Source: JAXGTD01 sp040775095
GTDB taxonomy: Bacteria; Pseudomonadota; Gammaproteobacteria; Chromatiales; Chromatiaceae
Assembly (NCBI GenBank): GCA_040775095.1
Contig: JAXGTD010000086.1
Coordinates: 1-18,842 of the forward strand
Direction: 5' to 3'
Length of the DNA: 18,842 bases
The notes under the pieces are model-generated. The model was not told where the DNA came from. It saw only the letters and a program-made list of their open reading frames with translations, and did not search any database. Shown one piece after another: positions 1-6,820 of this stretch. Made by a program: the position numbers and the translations under genes. Within the stretch, counting starts at the first letter, position 1. Every line of letters begins with the position of its first letter.

Positions 1-2037
1 CGAGAGCTCTTCGTTGTGGCGATTGGCAACGACGACCGCAAGCGTGTTGCCGCGCATCATGTCCTCGTCGGCCCCGGAACCACCCGCGGCCAGGCAGTGT
101 TCCAGCGGGATGCCCCACTGGTCGGCCACGTAGCGCAGCGCGAGCCCCTTGGATGCGCGCGCGGGAATCACGTCGAGGAACTGGCCAAAGGACAGGTTCA
201 GATGCACATTCAGGTCTGCCTGGTGCAGCAAGCTGGAGAGCTCCACCAGGCCGGGCGCGCGCTCCGGATCGATGAAATAGCTGACCTTGAATCGACTCTG
301 CTCGGACTTGGGCTGGCGCTCGATGCCCGGCAGGTCGGCGAGCACGTCCTGCACCCGGCGAGGGTGCCAGAGATGGTCGATGTGGCGCGACCAGGCAAAG
401 TCGGCGGTCAGTTGCGGGGCATAGAAGATCTCGGTGCCAAGCGCCGTGATGAGCACGTCCGGGCGCGGGATACCATAGCGGCGCATGATGCTCAGCGCCG
501 AGTCCAGCCGCCGCCCGGTGGCGATACCGAAGGTGGCGCACTTGCGGTGCTCGCGCAGGATCCGGATGAAATCGGCCAGGGAGTCGGGATCCCCGAGCAG
601 ATTCTGATCCAGGTCGGTGAAGATCGCTCGGTCGTGATAGAGCATGGGTCGGCGCGTGAGCGGGGCGCGCGGGGGTGGTTGCACCTTCGCCAGCAATGGG
701 TTGATCGCCTCGACATAGCGCTGCGCATGCGCCGCCCAGGAATAGTGCTGCTTGACGCCCCGCAGCCCGTTCTGGGCCAGCGACCGCCAGCGCGCGGCGT
801 CGCTGACCACCTTGAGCAGGGCCTTGGTGATGTCCTGCTTGTCGAGGGGATCGATCAGGATGCCATTGCGGCAGTGTTCGATGATGTCGCGCGGACCGCC
901 ATCCTCGGTGGCGACGATGGGCAGACCACTGGCCGCCGCCTCGATCAGCGTCAGACCGAACGGCTCGGTCAGTGCCGGGTTGATGAACACCCCTCGCGAG
1001 GCAGCGGCGAGCTTATAGAGCAGCGGCACATCGCTGGCGGCGTGGTGCTTGGGGTAGGCGGCGCGTCCGTAGAGGTCGTGCAGGTCGATCAGCAACAGGA
1101 TATCGGTCAGTACCTGCTGGGCGCCGCTGTCGAGGTCGCGGATGTCATCGCGGTTGCCCGCCACGATGACCAGATTGGCGGCCCGCTGCAGCTCGGCGGA
1201 CTCGCCGAATGCCTCCACCAGCGTCCCGATGTTCTTGCGTTCGTCGGGACGTGACAGGGCCAGGATGATCGGCTTCTTGGGCTCGCGCAGGAACCGCGCG
1301 ACCGCCTGTTTGATGGGCGCCTTCTGCTCACTGCCATCCGGTGGATGGAAGCGTTCCAGGTCGGTGCCCGGCGGGATCACCGACATGCGCTCGGGCTGGT
1401 AGTGGTCGTAAAGCCCGTATTGCTCCTCGATCTCCTGCGTGGTGCTGGTCACGACCAGGCTCGCCGCGCCGAGGGTCTCCTCCTCCGCATCGATGCGCCG
1501 GGTCATGTTGTAGCGCTCGTCGATCAGGTCGCGGCGCAGGCCCGAGGCGATCAGCCTCCGGCGCTTGACCCGACCCAGCGAGTGCCCGGTGTGCACCAGC
1601 GGCACCCCCAGCTGCGCGGACACCCGTGCGCCGACATAGCCGGCGTCGGCATAGTGGGAGTGGATCAAGCTCGGCAACGAGGGGCCTTCGCGTAGAAAGC
1701 CAAGCAGGTTGTCGGCAAAGATGTCGAGATAGTCCCAGAGCTGCTCCTTGGCCAGATACTCCGCGGGCCCCGCATCGATGCGCACGATGCGCGCACCCTC
1801 GCCGATTTCCTCCACGGGGGCGGCGTAGTCCGCGCTCACGTTGGGCGCGACCACGCGGCGCGTGAACAGATCCACTCGATCGATGTCCGCCCGCGCGGCA
1901 AGCGCCCGTGCCAGCTCGACCACATAGAGGGTCTGCCCGCCGGTGTCGGCGTCACGACCGAGCTCCAGATCGTGGCCGCGGATCAGGCCATGAACACTGA
2001 TAAGGACAAGGTAACGGGGCGGTGTATCCTGACTCAT
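1..2037 (-). CDS. sps: Sucrose-phosphate synthase with C-terminal HAD (SPP-like) domain, 3' end missing
   Basis: Translating the minus strand from the ATG at 2037 gives 679 codons with no stop up to the window edge, so the C-terminus is cut off. Residues 1 to about 440 form a GT4-type GT-B glycosyltransferase. The N-terminal HGLIRGHDLELGRDADTGGQ stretch (16-35) is typical of sucrose synthase and sucrose-phosphate synthase, and the EX7E motif is E358/E366 in EPFGLTLIE. From about 470 a HAD domain begins, with DLDQN at 475-479 and a motif-IV-like GGSGADED at 652-659. The family makes sucrose-6-phosphate from UDP-glucose and fructose-6-phosphate in the cytoplasm; sucrose is a compatible solute in halotolerant gammaproteobacteria. 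The HAD motifs deviate from canonical phosphatase motifs (see findings), so whether it also dephosphorylates is open. A GGAG lies 12 bases before the ATG. Family call is firm; the choice of synthase over sucrose synthase rests on the HAD tail. Confidence 0.92.
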   Translation of the reverse strand, partial: MSQDTPPRYLVLISVHGLIRGHDLELGRDADTGGQTLYVVELARALAARADIDRVDLFTRRVVAPNVSADYAAPVEEIGEGARIVRIDAGPAEYLAKEQLWDYLDIFADNLLGFLREGPSLPSLIHSHYADAGYVGARVSAQLGVPLVHTGHSLGRVKRRRLIASGLRRDLIDERYNMTRRIDAEEETLGAASLVVTSTTQEIEEQYGLYDHYQPERMSVIPPGTDLERFHPPDGSEQKAPIKQAVARFLREPKKPIILALSRPDERKNIGTLVEAFGESAELQRAANLVIVAGNRDDIRDLDSGAQQVLTDILLLIDLHDLYGRAAYPKHHAASDVPLLYKLAAASRGVFINPALTEPFGLTLIEAAASGLPIVATEDGGPRDIIEHCRNGILIDPLDKQDITKALLKVVSDAARWRSLAQNGLRGVKQHYSWAAHAQRYVEAINPLLAKVQPPPRAPLTRRPMLYHDRAIFTDLDQNLLGDPDSLADFIRILREHRKCATFGIATGRRLDSALSIMRRYGIPRPDVLITALGTEIFYAPQLTADFAWSRHIDHLWHPRRVQDVLADLPGIERQPKSEQSRFKVSYFIDPERAPGLVELSSLLHQADLNVHLNLSFGQFLDVIPARASKGLALRYVADQWGIPLEHCLAAGGSGADEDMMRGNTLAVVVANRHNEELS

Positions 2038-2124
2038 GCGCGGCGCCAGCTCCAAGGGTGGATGGCAGGGGGGGTAGACAGTGGGGCGCCGCGAACAATG
2101 GCCGGCACGCCCGAGAGGCCTTCC

Positions 2125-2152
2125 ATCCTATCAAGCCACGGGCCAATCGCAA
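2125..2152 (-). promoter_or_regulatory. Candidate sigma-70 promoter for sps
   Basis: On the minus strand TTGCGA (2147-2152) is followed after 16 bases by TAGGAT (2125-2130). Each matches the consensus hexamer at four of six positions. It would leave a leader of roughly 80 bases before the sps ATG at 2037. This is pattern matching only. Confidence 0.3.
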
Positions 2153-2195
2153 AAAGGCCCGGCGCCAAAGACGGCCGTTGCACGGACCGGAAGCA

Positions 2196-2222
2196 GGCGC
2201 GTGATTGCAGCAATCGCGCGCC
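2196..2222. repeat. 27-base inverted repeat between usp and sps
   Basis: Left arm 2196-2207 and right arm 2211-2222 pair over 12 positions around a 3-base loop. The one imperfect position (T2202 with G2216) is a U-G wobble in plus-strand RNA and a C-A mismatch in minus-strand RNA. No T-run follows on either strand, so it is not a standard intrinsic terminator. It could still end or stabilise the usp transcript, which reads in from the right. The remaining 2038-2278 spacer shows no gene. Confidence 0.6.
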
Positions 2223-2278
2223 GCGCGCGTCCGCGCTTGTGGCATTGCCGAGCAGACAAAACCAGATAAAGCAGAGGA

Positions 2279-2764
2279 CTACTTCCCGGTTTCTTCGGCG
2301 CGGCGTGGGATTCGCACCGCCAGCAGATCGCAGACCTCGTGTTTCAGGAGCGACCGGGAGGTGGAGCCGAACAACCCGCTCAGCCAGTTCTGGTCCCGTG
2401 CGCCGGCGATGATCAGATCCACGCCGAGATCACGCGCCACGTGCAGGATGCTGCGACCGGCGGGCCCCGACTCGATAATCCGGTCCCCCGGCGGCACCCC
2501 CAGGCGCTCACCCAGGCTGTCGACCTCGCGGGCGGCAACATCGATCAGTTCCTGCTCGAGCGCGAAATCGTCCGGCAACACCGGTTCGGCGAGGAAGGCA
2601 CCGCCGGCGTACTCGGTCCCCGGTGGCACGTATTCGACGACATGCACCAGCGTCAGCCTCGCCCCGAAGCGATCCCGGATCTGCACGGCGCGCTGAATCA
2701 CGACCTCCGATTCAGGCGAGAAATCCACTGCCAGCAGAAGGTGCTGATATCCATCGGTCGACAT
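2279..2764 (-). CDS. Universal stress protein, UspA family
   Basis: 161 residues, the usual length of a single-domain Usp. The N-terminus reads HLLLAVDFSPES (first strand and the Asp that contacts nucleotide), the middle has LTLVHVVEYV, and the C-terminal half has DLIIAGARDQNWLSGLFGST followed by LLAVRIP. This matches the G-2x-G-9x-G(S/T) nucleotide-binding pattern only loosely, because an Asp stands where the second Gly would be. Usp proteins are cytoplasmic and help cells survive stress or growth arrest; their biochemical role is often unclear. The start at 2764 is preferred to the ATG at 2770 because GGGAG lies 6 bases before 2764 but abuts 2770. It reads towards sps with a 241-base gap, so co-transcription is uncertain. 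Confidence 0.88.
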   Translation of the reverse strand: MSTDGYQHLLLAVDFSPESEVVIQRAVQIRDRFGARLTLVHVVEYVPPGTEYAGGAFLAEPVLPDDFALEQELIDVAAREVDSLGERLGVPPGDRIIESGPAGRSILHVARDLGVDLIIAGARDQNWLSGLFGSTSRSLLKHEVCDLLAVRIPRRAEETGK

Positions 2765-2802
2765 GACCATCTCCCAACTCGTTGGTGCCTGACTCCAAGT
2801 AT

Positions 2803-2808
2803 ATCGGG
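2803..2808 (-). promoter_or_regulatory. Candidate -10 element (TATACT) for usp
   Basis: Minus-strand TATACT lies about 40 bases before the usp start and differs from TATAAT at one base. No convincing -35 hexamer sits 16-18 bases upstream, so it may be weak or used by another sigma factor. The coordinates may be off by a base. Confidence 0.28.
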
Positions 2809-2952
2809 CTGGCGGGACTTTTTCGGGTCCGTCCGCCCGGCGCCCCTGGGCCGTCCGCGCGGCTCGCTGACAGACATCAATGCATCCCCTCCCCCGCTGG
2901 GCTAGTCTGATGGGTCCTATCCTTTTCAGCCCGGCGCGCGCAACGCTCTCCC

Positions 2953-3834
2953 ATGCCAGATCCGGTCTCGCCATTCGACCTCGAAGCCCAGGAAGCCTAC
3001 GTGCGCTGGCGTGACACCAAGCTTCGCATCCACCCGACACGGATCGAGGAGCTGATCGTCGAGGTTCGCGATCCCCGCCGGCTGACCGATGCCGAGCACG
3101 GCGCAATCCTGGAACGGTGTCGTCGGGCCAACATGGCGATCTACGTCAGCGCTGTCGGGGACGATCCAGACAAGGAGATTCCCCGTGCGCTCGGCGCTCG
3201 CTTCGGGCTCAGGCGTCTCGATCCCAACCCAGGCGCCGATGAGGATGCGATCACGTCGCTGAAGATCCACTCCGACGCCCTCCACGACGGCTACGTCCCC
3301 TACACCAACCGGCCGATCGCGTGGCATACCGATGGCTACTACAACGCGCCCGAGCGGCAGATCCTGGGGTTGCTGCTGCACTGTGTGCATCCGGCAGTCG
3401 AGGGCGGAAGCAACGCGTTGCTGGACGCCGAGATTGCCTACATCCGACTGCGCGAGCGTGATCCGACCCATATCGAGGCGCTCATGCACCCGGGCGCAAT
3501 GACGATCCCGGCCAATATCGTCGGCGGTCAGGAACAACGCCCCGAACGCGTTGGGCCGGTGTTTTCCGTCGGACCCGAGGGTGCGCTTCGGATGCGCTAT
3601 ACCCGTCGCAAACGCAACGTGACGTGGCGAGACGACCTCGCGACCCAAGCCGCGGTGGCCGCGCTGGAGGCGGAGTTGGATGCACCCGGTCCGCGGCACT
3701 TCATGGCCCGCCTGGAGTCCGGCTGGGGGCTGATCAGCAACAACGTGCTGCACACGCGCACCGCCTTCGACGACGGCACACCGCCACGGCTGCTCTACCG
3801 CGCCCGTTACTACGATCGCATCGAGGGCTGTTGA
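2953..3834 (+). CDS. TauD/TfdA-family Fe(II)/2-oxoglutarate-dependent dioxygenase, substrate unknown
   Basis: 293 residues, the normal size for this family. The iron-binding facial triad is visible: H125 and D127 in WHTDGYYN, and H267 in NNVLHTRTAF. The arginines at 283 and 285 in LLYRARY are positioned to bind the 2-oxoglutarate carboxylate. Family members couple oxidative decarboxylation of 2-oxoglutarate to hydroxylation of a small substrate such as taurine, 2,4-D or carnitine precursors. Nothing here names the substrate: there is no ABC transporter or sulfonate gene next to it. It is transcribed alone, divergent from usp and convergent with nudB. No good Shine-Dalgarno precedes the ATG, though no other in-frame start fits better. 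The fold and cofactors are well supported; the biological role is not. Confidence 0.85.
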   Translation: MPDPVSPFDLEAQEAYVRWRDTKLRIHPTRIEELIVEVRDPRRLTDAEHGAILERCRRANMAIYVSAVGDDPDKEIPRALGARFGLRRLDPNPGADEDAITSLKIHSDALHDGYVPYTNRPIAWHTDGYYNAPERQILGLLLHCVHPAVEGGSNALLDAEIAYIRLRERDPTHIEALMHPGAMTIPANIVGGQEQRPERVGPVFSVGPEGALRMRYTRRKRNVTWRDDLATQAAVAALEAELDAPGPRHFMARLESGWGLISNNVLHTRTAFDDGTPPRLLYRARYYDRIEGC

Positions 3835-3844
3835 TGGGGTGGCG

Positions 3845-3906
3845 AAGCGCGCCCGCTGAGGAAACACCGATCAAACGCCCTGCGGGCATTTGATCAGCGC
3901 GCGCTT
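3845..3906. terminator. Nested inverted repeats between convergent dioxygenase and nudB genes
   Basis: An inner hairpin at 3869-3895 (GATCAAA, one A-C or U-G position, GCCC, loop TGC) pairs over 12 positions. The imperfect position is a U-G wobble in minus-strand RNA. An outer arm AAGCGCGC-CC-GCTGA (3845-3859) can pair with TCAGCGCGCGCTT (3894-3906), apart from the CC bulge and a 2-base overlap with the inner stem. The site between two converging genes suggests a bidirectional terminator, but no T-run follows either side, so this function is inferred. Confidence 0.5.
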
Positions 3907-3920
3907 GGCGAGGTGCGGCC

Positions 3921-4412
3921 TCAGACCTGACCGGCCATCCGCAACAGGCGCATCGCGTCTCGATTCGTCCAGGAGCTGGCCAGTGCCAGGGCCCCGTCCA
4001 ACGGCAGCCAACGGTACTGGGCGTGCTCGGCCTCGTTCAGGCGAATCAGTCGGCGAGCGGGCAGCCGCAGCGCAAACCAATGCTCGCGGTTGAACGCGTG
4101 GCCCGGGGCATAGCGCTCCCGCCAGGCGGGCACGATCGGGAACAGGCGCGTCTGGCGCAGGTCGATCAGACAGGATGCGCCGAGCAGCCCGGTCTCCTCG
4201 GTCAGCTCGCGCAGCGCCCCGCTACGGGGGCTTTCACCCCGCCGCAGGCTCCCGGTGACCGACTGCCAGAACCCCGCGGGACGGGTTCGGCGCATCAGTA
4301 GCAGCTCGCCTGCCGCCGTGAAGACCACCACCAACACCGACTCGGGCCGCTTTGGCGGCTTCCCGGCCACTGCCGGGAGCCCGCCGGGGGACAGATCGTG
4401 GGTGTCGCTCAA
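3921..4412 (-). CDS. nudB: Dihydroneopterin triphosphate diphosphatase (Nudix hydrolase)
   Basis: This Nudix enzyme removes pyrophosphate from dihydroneopterin triphosphate, an early step of folate synthesis. The 23-residue Nudix box spans residues 54-76 and fits GX5EX7REUXEEXGU, ending RELTEETGL. Features shared with E. coli NudB include KRPESVLVVV, FWQSVTGS, RYAPG, the NREHWFALRLP region and the late SSWTNRDA. The frame opens with TTG at 4412, whose bases overlap the aspS stop (TTGA), giving 163 residues. A GTG at 4370 would give 149 residues, closer to the 150 of E. coli NudB, so the start is uncertain; neither has a strong Shine-Dalgarno. The aspS-nudB pairing is common in gammaproteobacteria and implies one transcript. 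Confidence 0.93.
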   Translation of the reverse strand: MSDTHDLSPGGLPAVAGKPPKRPESVLVVVFTAAGELLLMRRTRPAGFWQSVTGSLRRGESPRSGALRELTEETGLLGASCLIDLRQTRLFPIVPAWRERYAPGHAFNREHWFALRLPARRLIRLNEAEHAQYRWLPLDGALALASSWTNRDAMRLLRMAGQV

Positions 4413-6187
4413 GGGCGCAGCTTGATGCGCAACGCCAGCTCCTTGAGCTGCGCCTCGTCGACCGCCGAGGGCGCGGACGTGAGCAGACAGGAGGCCGTCT
4501 GCGTCTTCGGAAAGGCCATCACCTCACGGATCGAGCTGCTGCCCGTCATCAACATCACCAGTCGGTCGAGGCCGAAGGCGATCCCGCCGTGGGGCGGGCA
4601 ACCATACTTGAGCGCGTTGAGCAGGAATCCGAAGCGGTCGTTGGCCTGCTCGTCGGTGATGTTCAGCAGCCGGAAGATCCGCCGCTGTACGTCTTCGCGA
4701 TGGATACGGATGGACCCACCGCCGATCTCGGTGCCATTGAGCACCATGTCGTAGGCCCGGGACTCGCAGCCGGCGGGGTCGTCTTCCAGGCGATCGAGCT
4801 GATCGGCCTTCGGCGATGTGAAGGGGTGATGCAGCGCAACCCAACGCCCGGTGTGCGCCTCGCGCTCGAACATCGGGAAGTCCACCACCCAGACCGGCCG
4901 CCAGTCGCCCTGCATCAGGCCACGGTCGCGGCCGAGCTTGATGCGCAGCGCGCCGATGGACTCGTTCACGACGGTCGTCTTGTCGGCGCCAAAGAAGATC
5001 AGATCGCCATCCTCGGCCGCGGTGCGGGCCATGATGCCTTGCACCGTCTCATCGGGCAGGAACTTCAGGATCGGCGACTGCAGACCCTCGCGGCCTTTGG
5101 TAGACCAGTCGTTGACCTTGATGTAGGCGAGGCCCTTCGCGCCGTAGATGCCGACGAACTTGGTGTACTCGTCGATCTCCTTGCGCGAGAGCCCGCCGCC
5201 AGCGGGCAGACGCAGCGCGACGACTCGGCCGTCCGGGTCGTTTGCCGGACCCGCGAACACCTTGAACTCGACGCCGTTCATCAGGTCCGCGACATCGATC
5301 AGCTCCAGCGGCACCCGCAGGTCCGGGCGATCGGAGCCATAACGGCGCATGGCCTCGCGATAGGTCATGCGCGGGAAGGGGTTGGGCAGATCGACGCCGA
5401 GCACCTCCTGAAACAGGCGTCGGACCATCTCCTCCATCAGCGCCGTCAACGCGTCCTCGTCCATGAACGAGACCTCGACGTCGAGCTGCGTGAATTCGGG
5501 CTGACGGTCGGCGCGCAGATCCTCATCGCGGAAGCAACGGGCGATCTGATAGTAGCGGTCGAGGCCGGACATCATCAGCAGCTGCTTGAACAGCTGTGGC
5601 GACTGCGGCAGCGCGTAGAACTGCCCCGGGTGCACGCGGCTCGGCACCAGGTAATCGCGCGCCCCCTCGGGCGTGGATTTCGTCAGAATCGGCGTCTCGA
5701 TGTCGAGGAAACCGTTCTCATCGAGGAACCGACGCAGCGATTGGGTGATCTGGCTGCGGGTGCGCAGGCGTTGCTGCATCTCGGGGCGGCGCAGGTCGAT
5801 GTAGCGATAGCGCAGCCGCAGCTCCTCGGAGGCGTCGGCGACGTGCTCGTCGAGGTGAATCGGCGGCGTGTCGGCCGCATTGAGCACCTCGAGCTCGAGG
5901 CCGAGGACCTCGATCTCCCCGGTCGACATCTCCGGGTTGATGGTGCCCTCGGGCCGCGGGCGCACGCGCCCACGCACCCGCAGCACATACTCGCCGCGGG
6001 CCTGCTCGGCGAGCGCGAAGACCTCCGGGCGATCCGGATCGAACACCACCTGGACCAACCCGCTGCGATCGCGCAGGTCGATGAAGATGACGCCCCCATG
6101 GTCCCGCCGCCGGTGCACCCATCCACACAGGGTGGTTTCCTGGTCGATGAGCTCACTGCCGAGCTCCCCGCAATAATGACTGCGCAT
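4409..6187 (-). CDS. aspS: Aspartyl-tRNA synthetase, bacterial type, probably non-discriminating
   Basis: 592 residues, as in E. coli AspRS (590), and alignable over the full length. The order is an N-terminal OB-fold anticodon-binding domain (about 1-110), a class II catalytic core, the bacterial GAD insertion (about 290-420), and the rest of the core. Class II motif 2 is seen in CFRDEDLRADRQPEF and motif 3 in GIAFGLDRLVMLM; the QSPQLFKQLLM segment is also diagnostic. It charges tRNA with aspartate in the cytoplasm. Two OB-fold positions carry His30 and Gly81, where E. coli has Leu30 and Lys81. This is the pattern linked to enzymes that also aspartylate tRNA-Asn. It precedes nudB with a 4-base overlap and follows a terminator-like hairpin only about 20 bases upstream of its ATG. 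Confidence 0.98.
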   Translation of the reverse strand: MRSHYCGELGSELIDQETTLCGWVHRRRDHGGVIFIDLRDRSGLVQVVFDPDRPEVFALAEQARGEYVLRVRGRVRPRPEGTINPEMSTGEIEVLGLELEVLNAADTPPIHLDEHVADASEELRLRYRYIDLRRPEMQQRLRTRSQITQSLRRFLDENGFLDIETPILTKSTPEGARDYLVPSRVHPGQFYALPQSPQLFKQLLMMSGLDRYYQIARCFRDEDLRADRQPEFTQLDVEVSFMDEDALTALMEEMVRRLFQEVLGVDLPNPFPRMTYREAMRRYGSDRPDLRVPLELIDVADLMNGVEFKVFAGPANDPDGRVVALRLPAGGGLSRKEIDEYTKFVGIYGAKGLAYIKVNDWSTKGREGLQSPILKFLPDETVQGIMARTAAEDGDLIFFGADKTTVVNESIGALRIKLGRDRGLMQGDWRPVWVVDFPMFEREAHTGRWVALHHPFTSPKADQLDRLEDDPAGCESRAYDMVLNGTEIGGGSIRIHREDVQRRIFRLLNITDEQANDRFGFLLNALKYGCPPHGGIAFGLDRLVMLMTGSSSIREVMAFPKTQTASCLLTSAPSAVDEAQLKELALRIKLRP

Positions 6188-6207
6188 GCTGCCTGTCCCG
6201 TGTTCGC

Positions 6208-6232
6208 AAAAACGGGCGGCCGATGCCGCCCG
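6208..6232 (-). terminator. Rho-independent terminator-like hairpin in the fmdB-aspS gap
   Basis: In minus-strand RNA an 8-bp GC stem (CGGGCGGC with GCCGCCCG, loop AUCG) at 6213-6232 is followed immediately by five U (6208-6212). This is a textbook intrinsic terminator. It either ends the fmdB transcript or, if aspS starts from the promoter just upstream, acts as a leader attenuator. Confidence 0.85.
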
Positions 6233-6244
6233 ACAAAACGATTA

Positions 6245-6273
6245 AAAATACTGTCCGCGTACCCTGGACGCAA
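6245..6273 (-). promoter_or_regulatory. Candidate sigma-70 promoter for aspS
   Basis: Minus-strand TTGCGT (6268-6273), a 17-base spacer and TATTTT (6245-6250). Transcription would begin near 6238, a few bases before the terminator-like hairpin. The hexamers match only 3/6 and 4/6, but spacing and position are right. Confidence 0.38.
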
Positions 6274-6301
6274 GCATCTGGCGCCTTCGCGACGGCATTG
6301 T

Positions 6302-6646
6302 CTAGGACTCCGGGGACGCCTTCGCCGACTTCGCGGGCTTTGCCGCATCGGCCTGACCGGTCTTCGCGCTGGCCGCGGCCTTCTCGCCCGGCTTCTCCTT
6401 GGGCTTGTCAGCGCCCGCCTTCTCGCTGGCCTTGTCACCGCTCTCGTGCAGATTCTTCTTGTTACCACCCTTGAAATCGGTCTCGTACCAGCCGCCGCCT
6501 TTGAGGCGGAATGCCGCCGCCGAGAGTTGCTTTTTGAGCGCCGGCTCACCACAGGCCGGGCAGAGCGTCAGCGGCGGATCGCTGATCTTCTGCAGGGCAT
6601 CCATCTCGTGGCCACAATGCTCGCAGCGGTATTCGTAGATCGGCAT
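6302..6646 (-). CDS. FmdB-type zinc-ribbon protein
   Basis: 114 residues starting MPIYEYRC, the standard opening of the FmdB family putative regulatory proteins. Two CxxC pairs (C8/C11 and C29/C32) would bind one zinc. From about residue 75 to the end the protein is low-complexity, rich in Lys, Ala, Pro, Glu and Ser, and probably disordered; many relatives are shorter. The ATG at 6646 was chosen over one 15 codons upstream because GAGGAA lies about 6 bases before it and the family starts at MPIYEY. The cellular role is not established; the name comes from a gene near an amide-degradation locus. It lies just upstream of aspS, separated by a terminator-like hairpin. Confidence 0.88.
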   Translation of the reverse strand: MPIYEYRCEHCGHEMDALQKISDPPLTLCPACGEPALKKQLSAAAFRLKGGGWYETDFKGGNKKNLHESGDKASEKAGADKPKEKPGEKAAASAKTGQADAAKPAKSAKASPES

Positions 6647-6752
6647 CTTGACTTCCTCACAACGGGACGAATCGAACAACCCGCGAATCATAGGGACGTT
6701 GAGGCAGAAAGCAACGCCGGTTCCCGCTCCGAGTCACGGCCAGCGCAACCGG

Positions 6753-6782
6753 TTGCGGCAGACGCGGCTTTTCCCCGTTAAT
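6753..6782 (+). promoter_or_regulatory. Candidate sigma-70 promoter for the short-chain dehydrogenase
   Basis: TTGCGG (6753-6758), an 18-base spacer and GTTAAT (6777-6782), about 38 bases before the ATG at 6821. The match is modest. It lies in the 174-base divergent gap with fmdB. Confidence 0.3.
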
Positions 6783-6820
6783 GTCGGCGCAACACCGACA
6801 GCAACGAGGCCCTTTACCGC

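Noticed and set aside
16..1254. A 412-codon plus-strand open frame opposite sps
   Set aside because: The minus strand encodes a continuous, motif-bearing glycosyltransferase over the same bases.
2771..3106. An N-terminal extension of usp up to 3106
   Set aside because: The extra 114 residues overlap the dioxygenase gene antisense and resemble no Usp domain; 2764 has a well-placed Shine-Dalgarno.
4352..6781. An 809-codon plus-strand open frame covering aspS and fmdB
   Set aside because: It lies antisense to aspS, whose full-length match to AspRS is unambiguous. The translation has no recognisable domain and reflects high-GC antisense codon bias.
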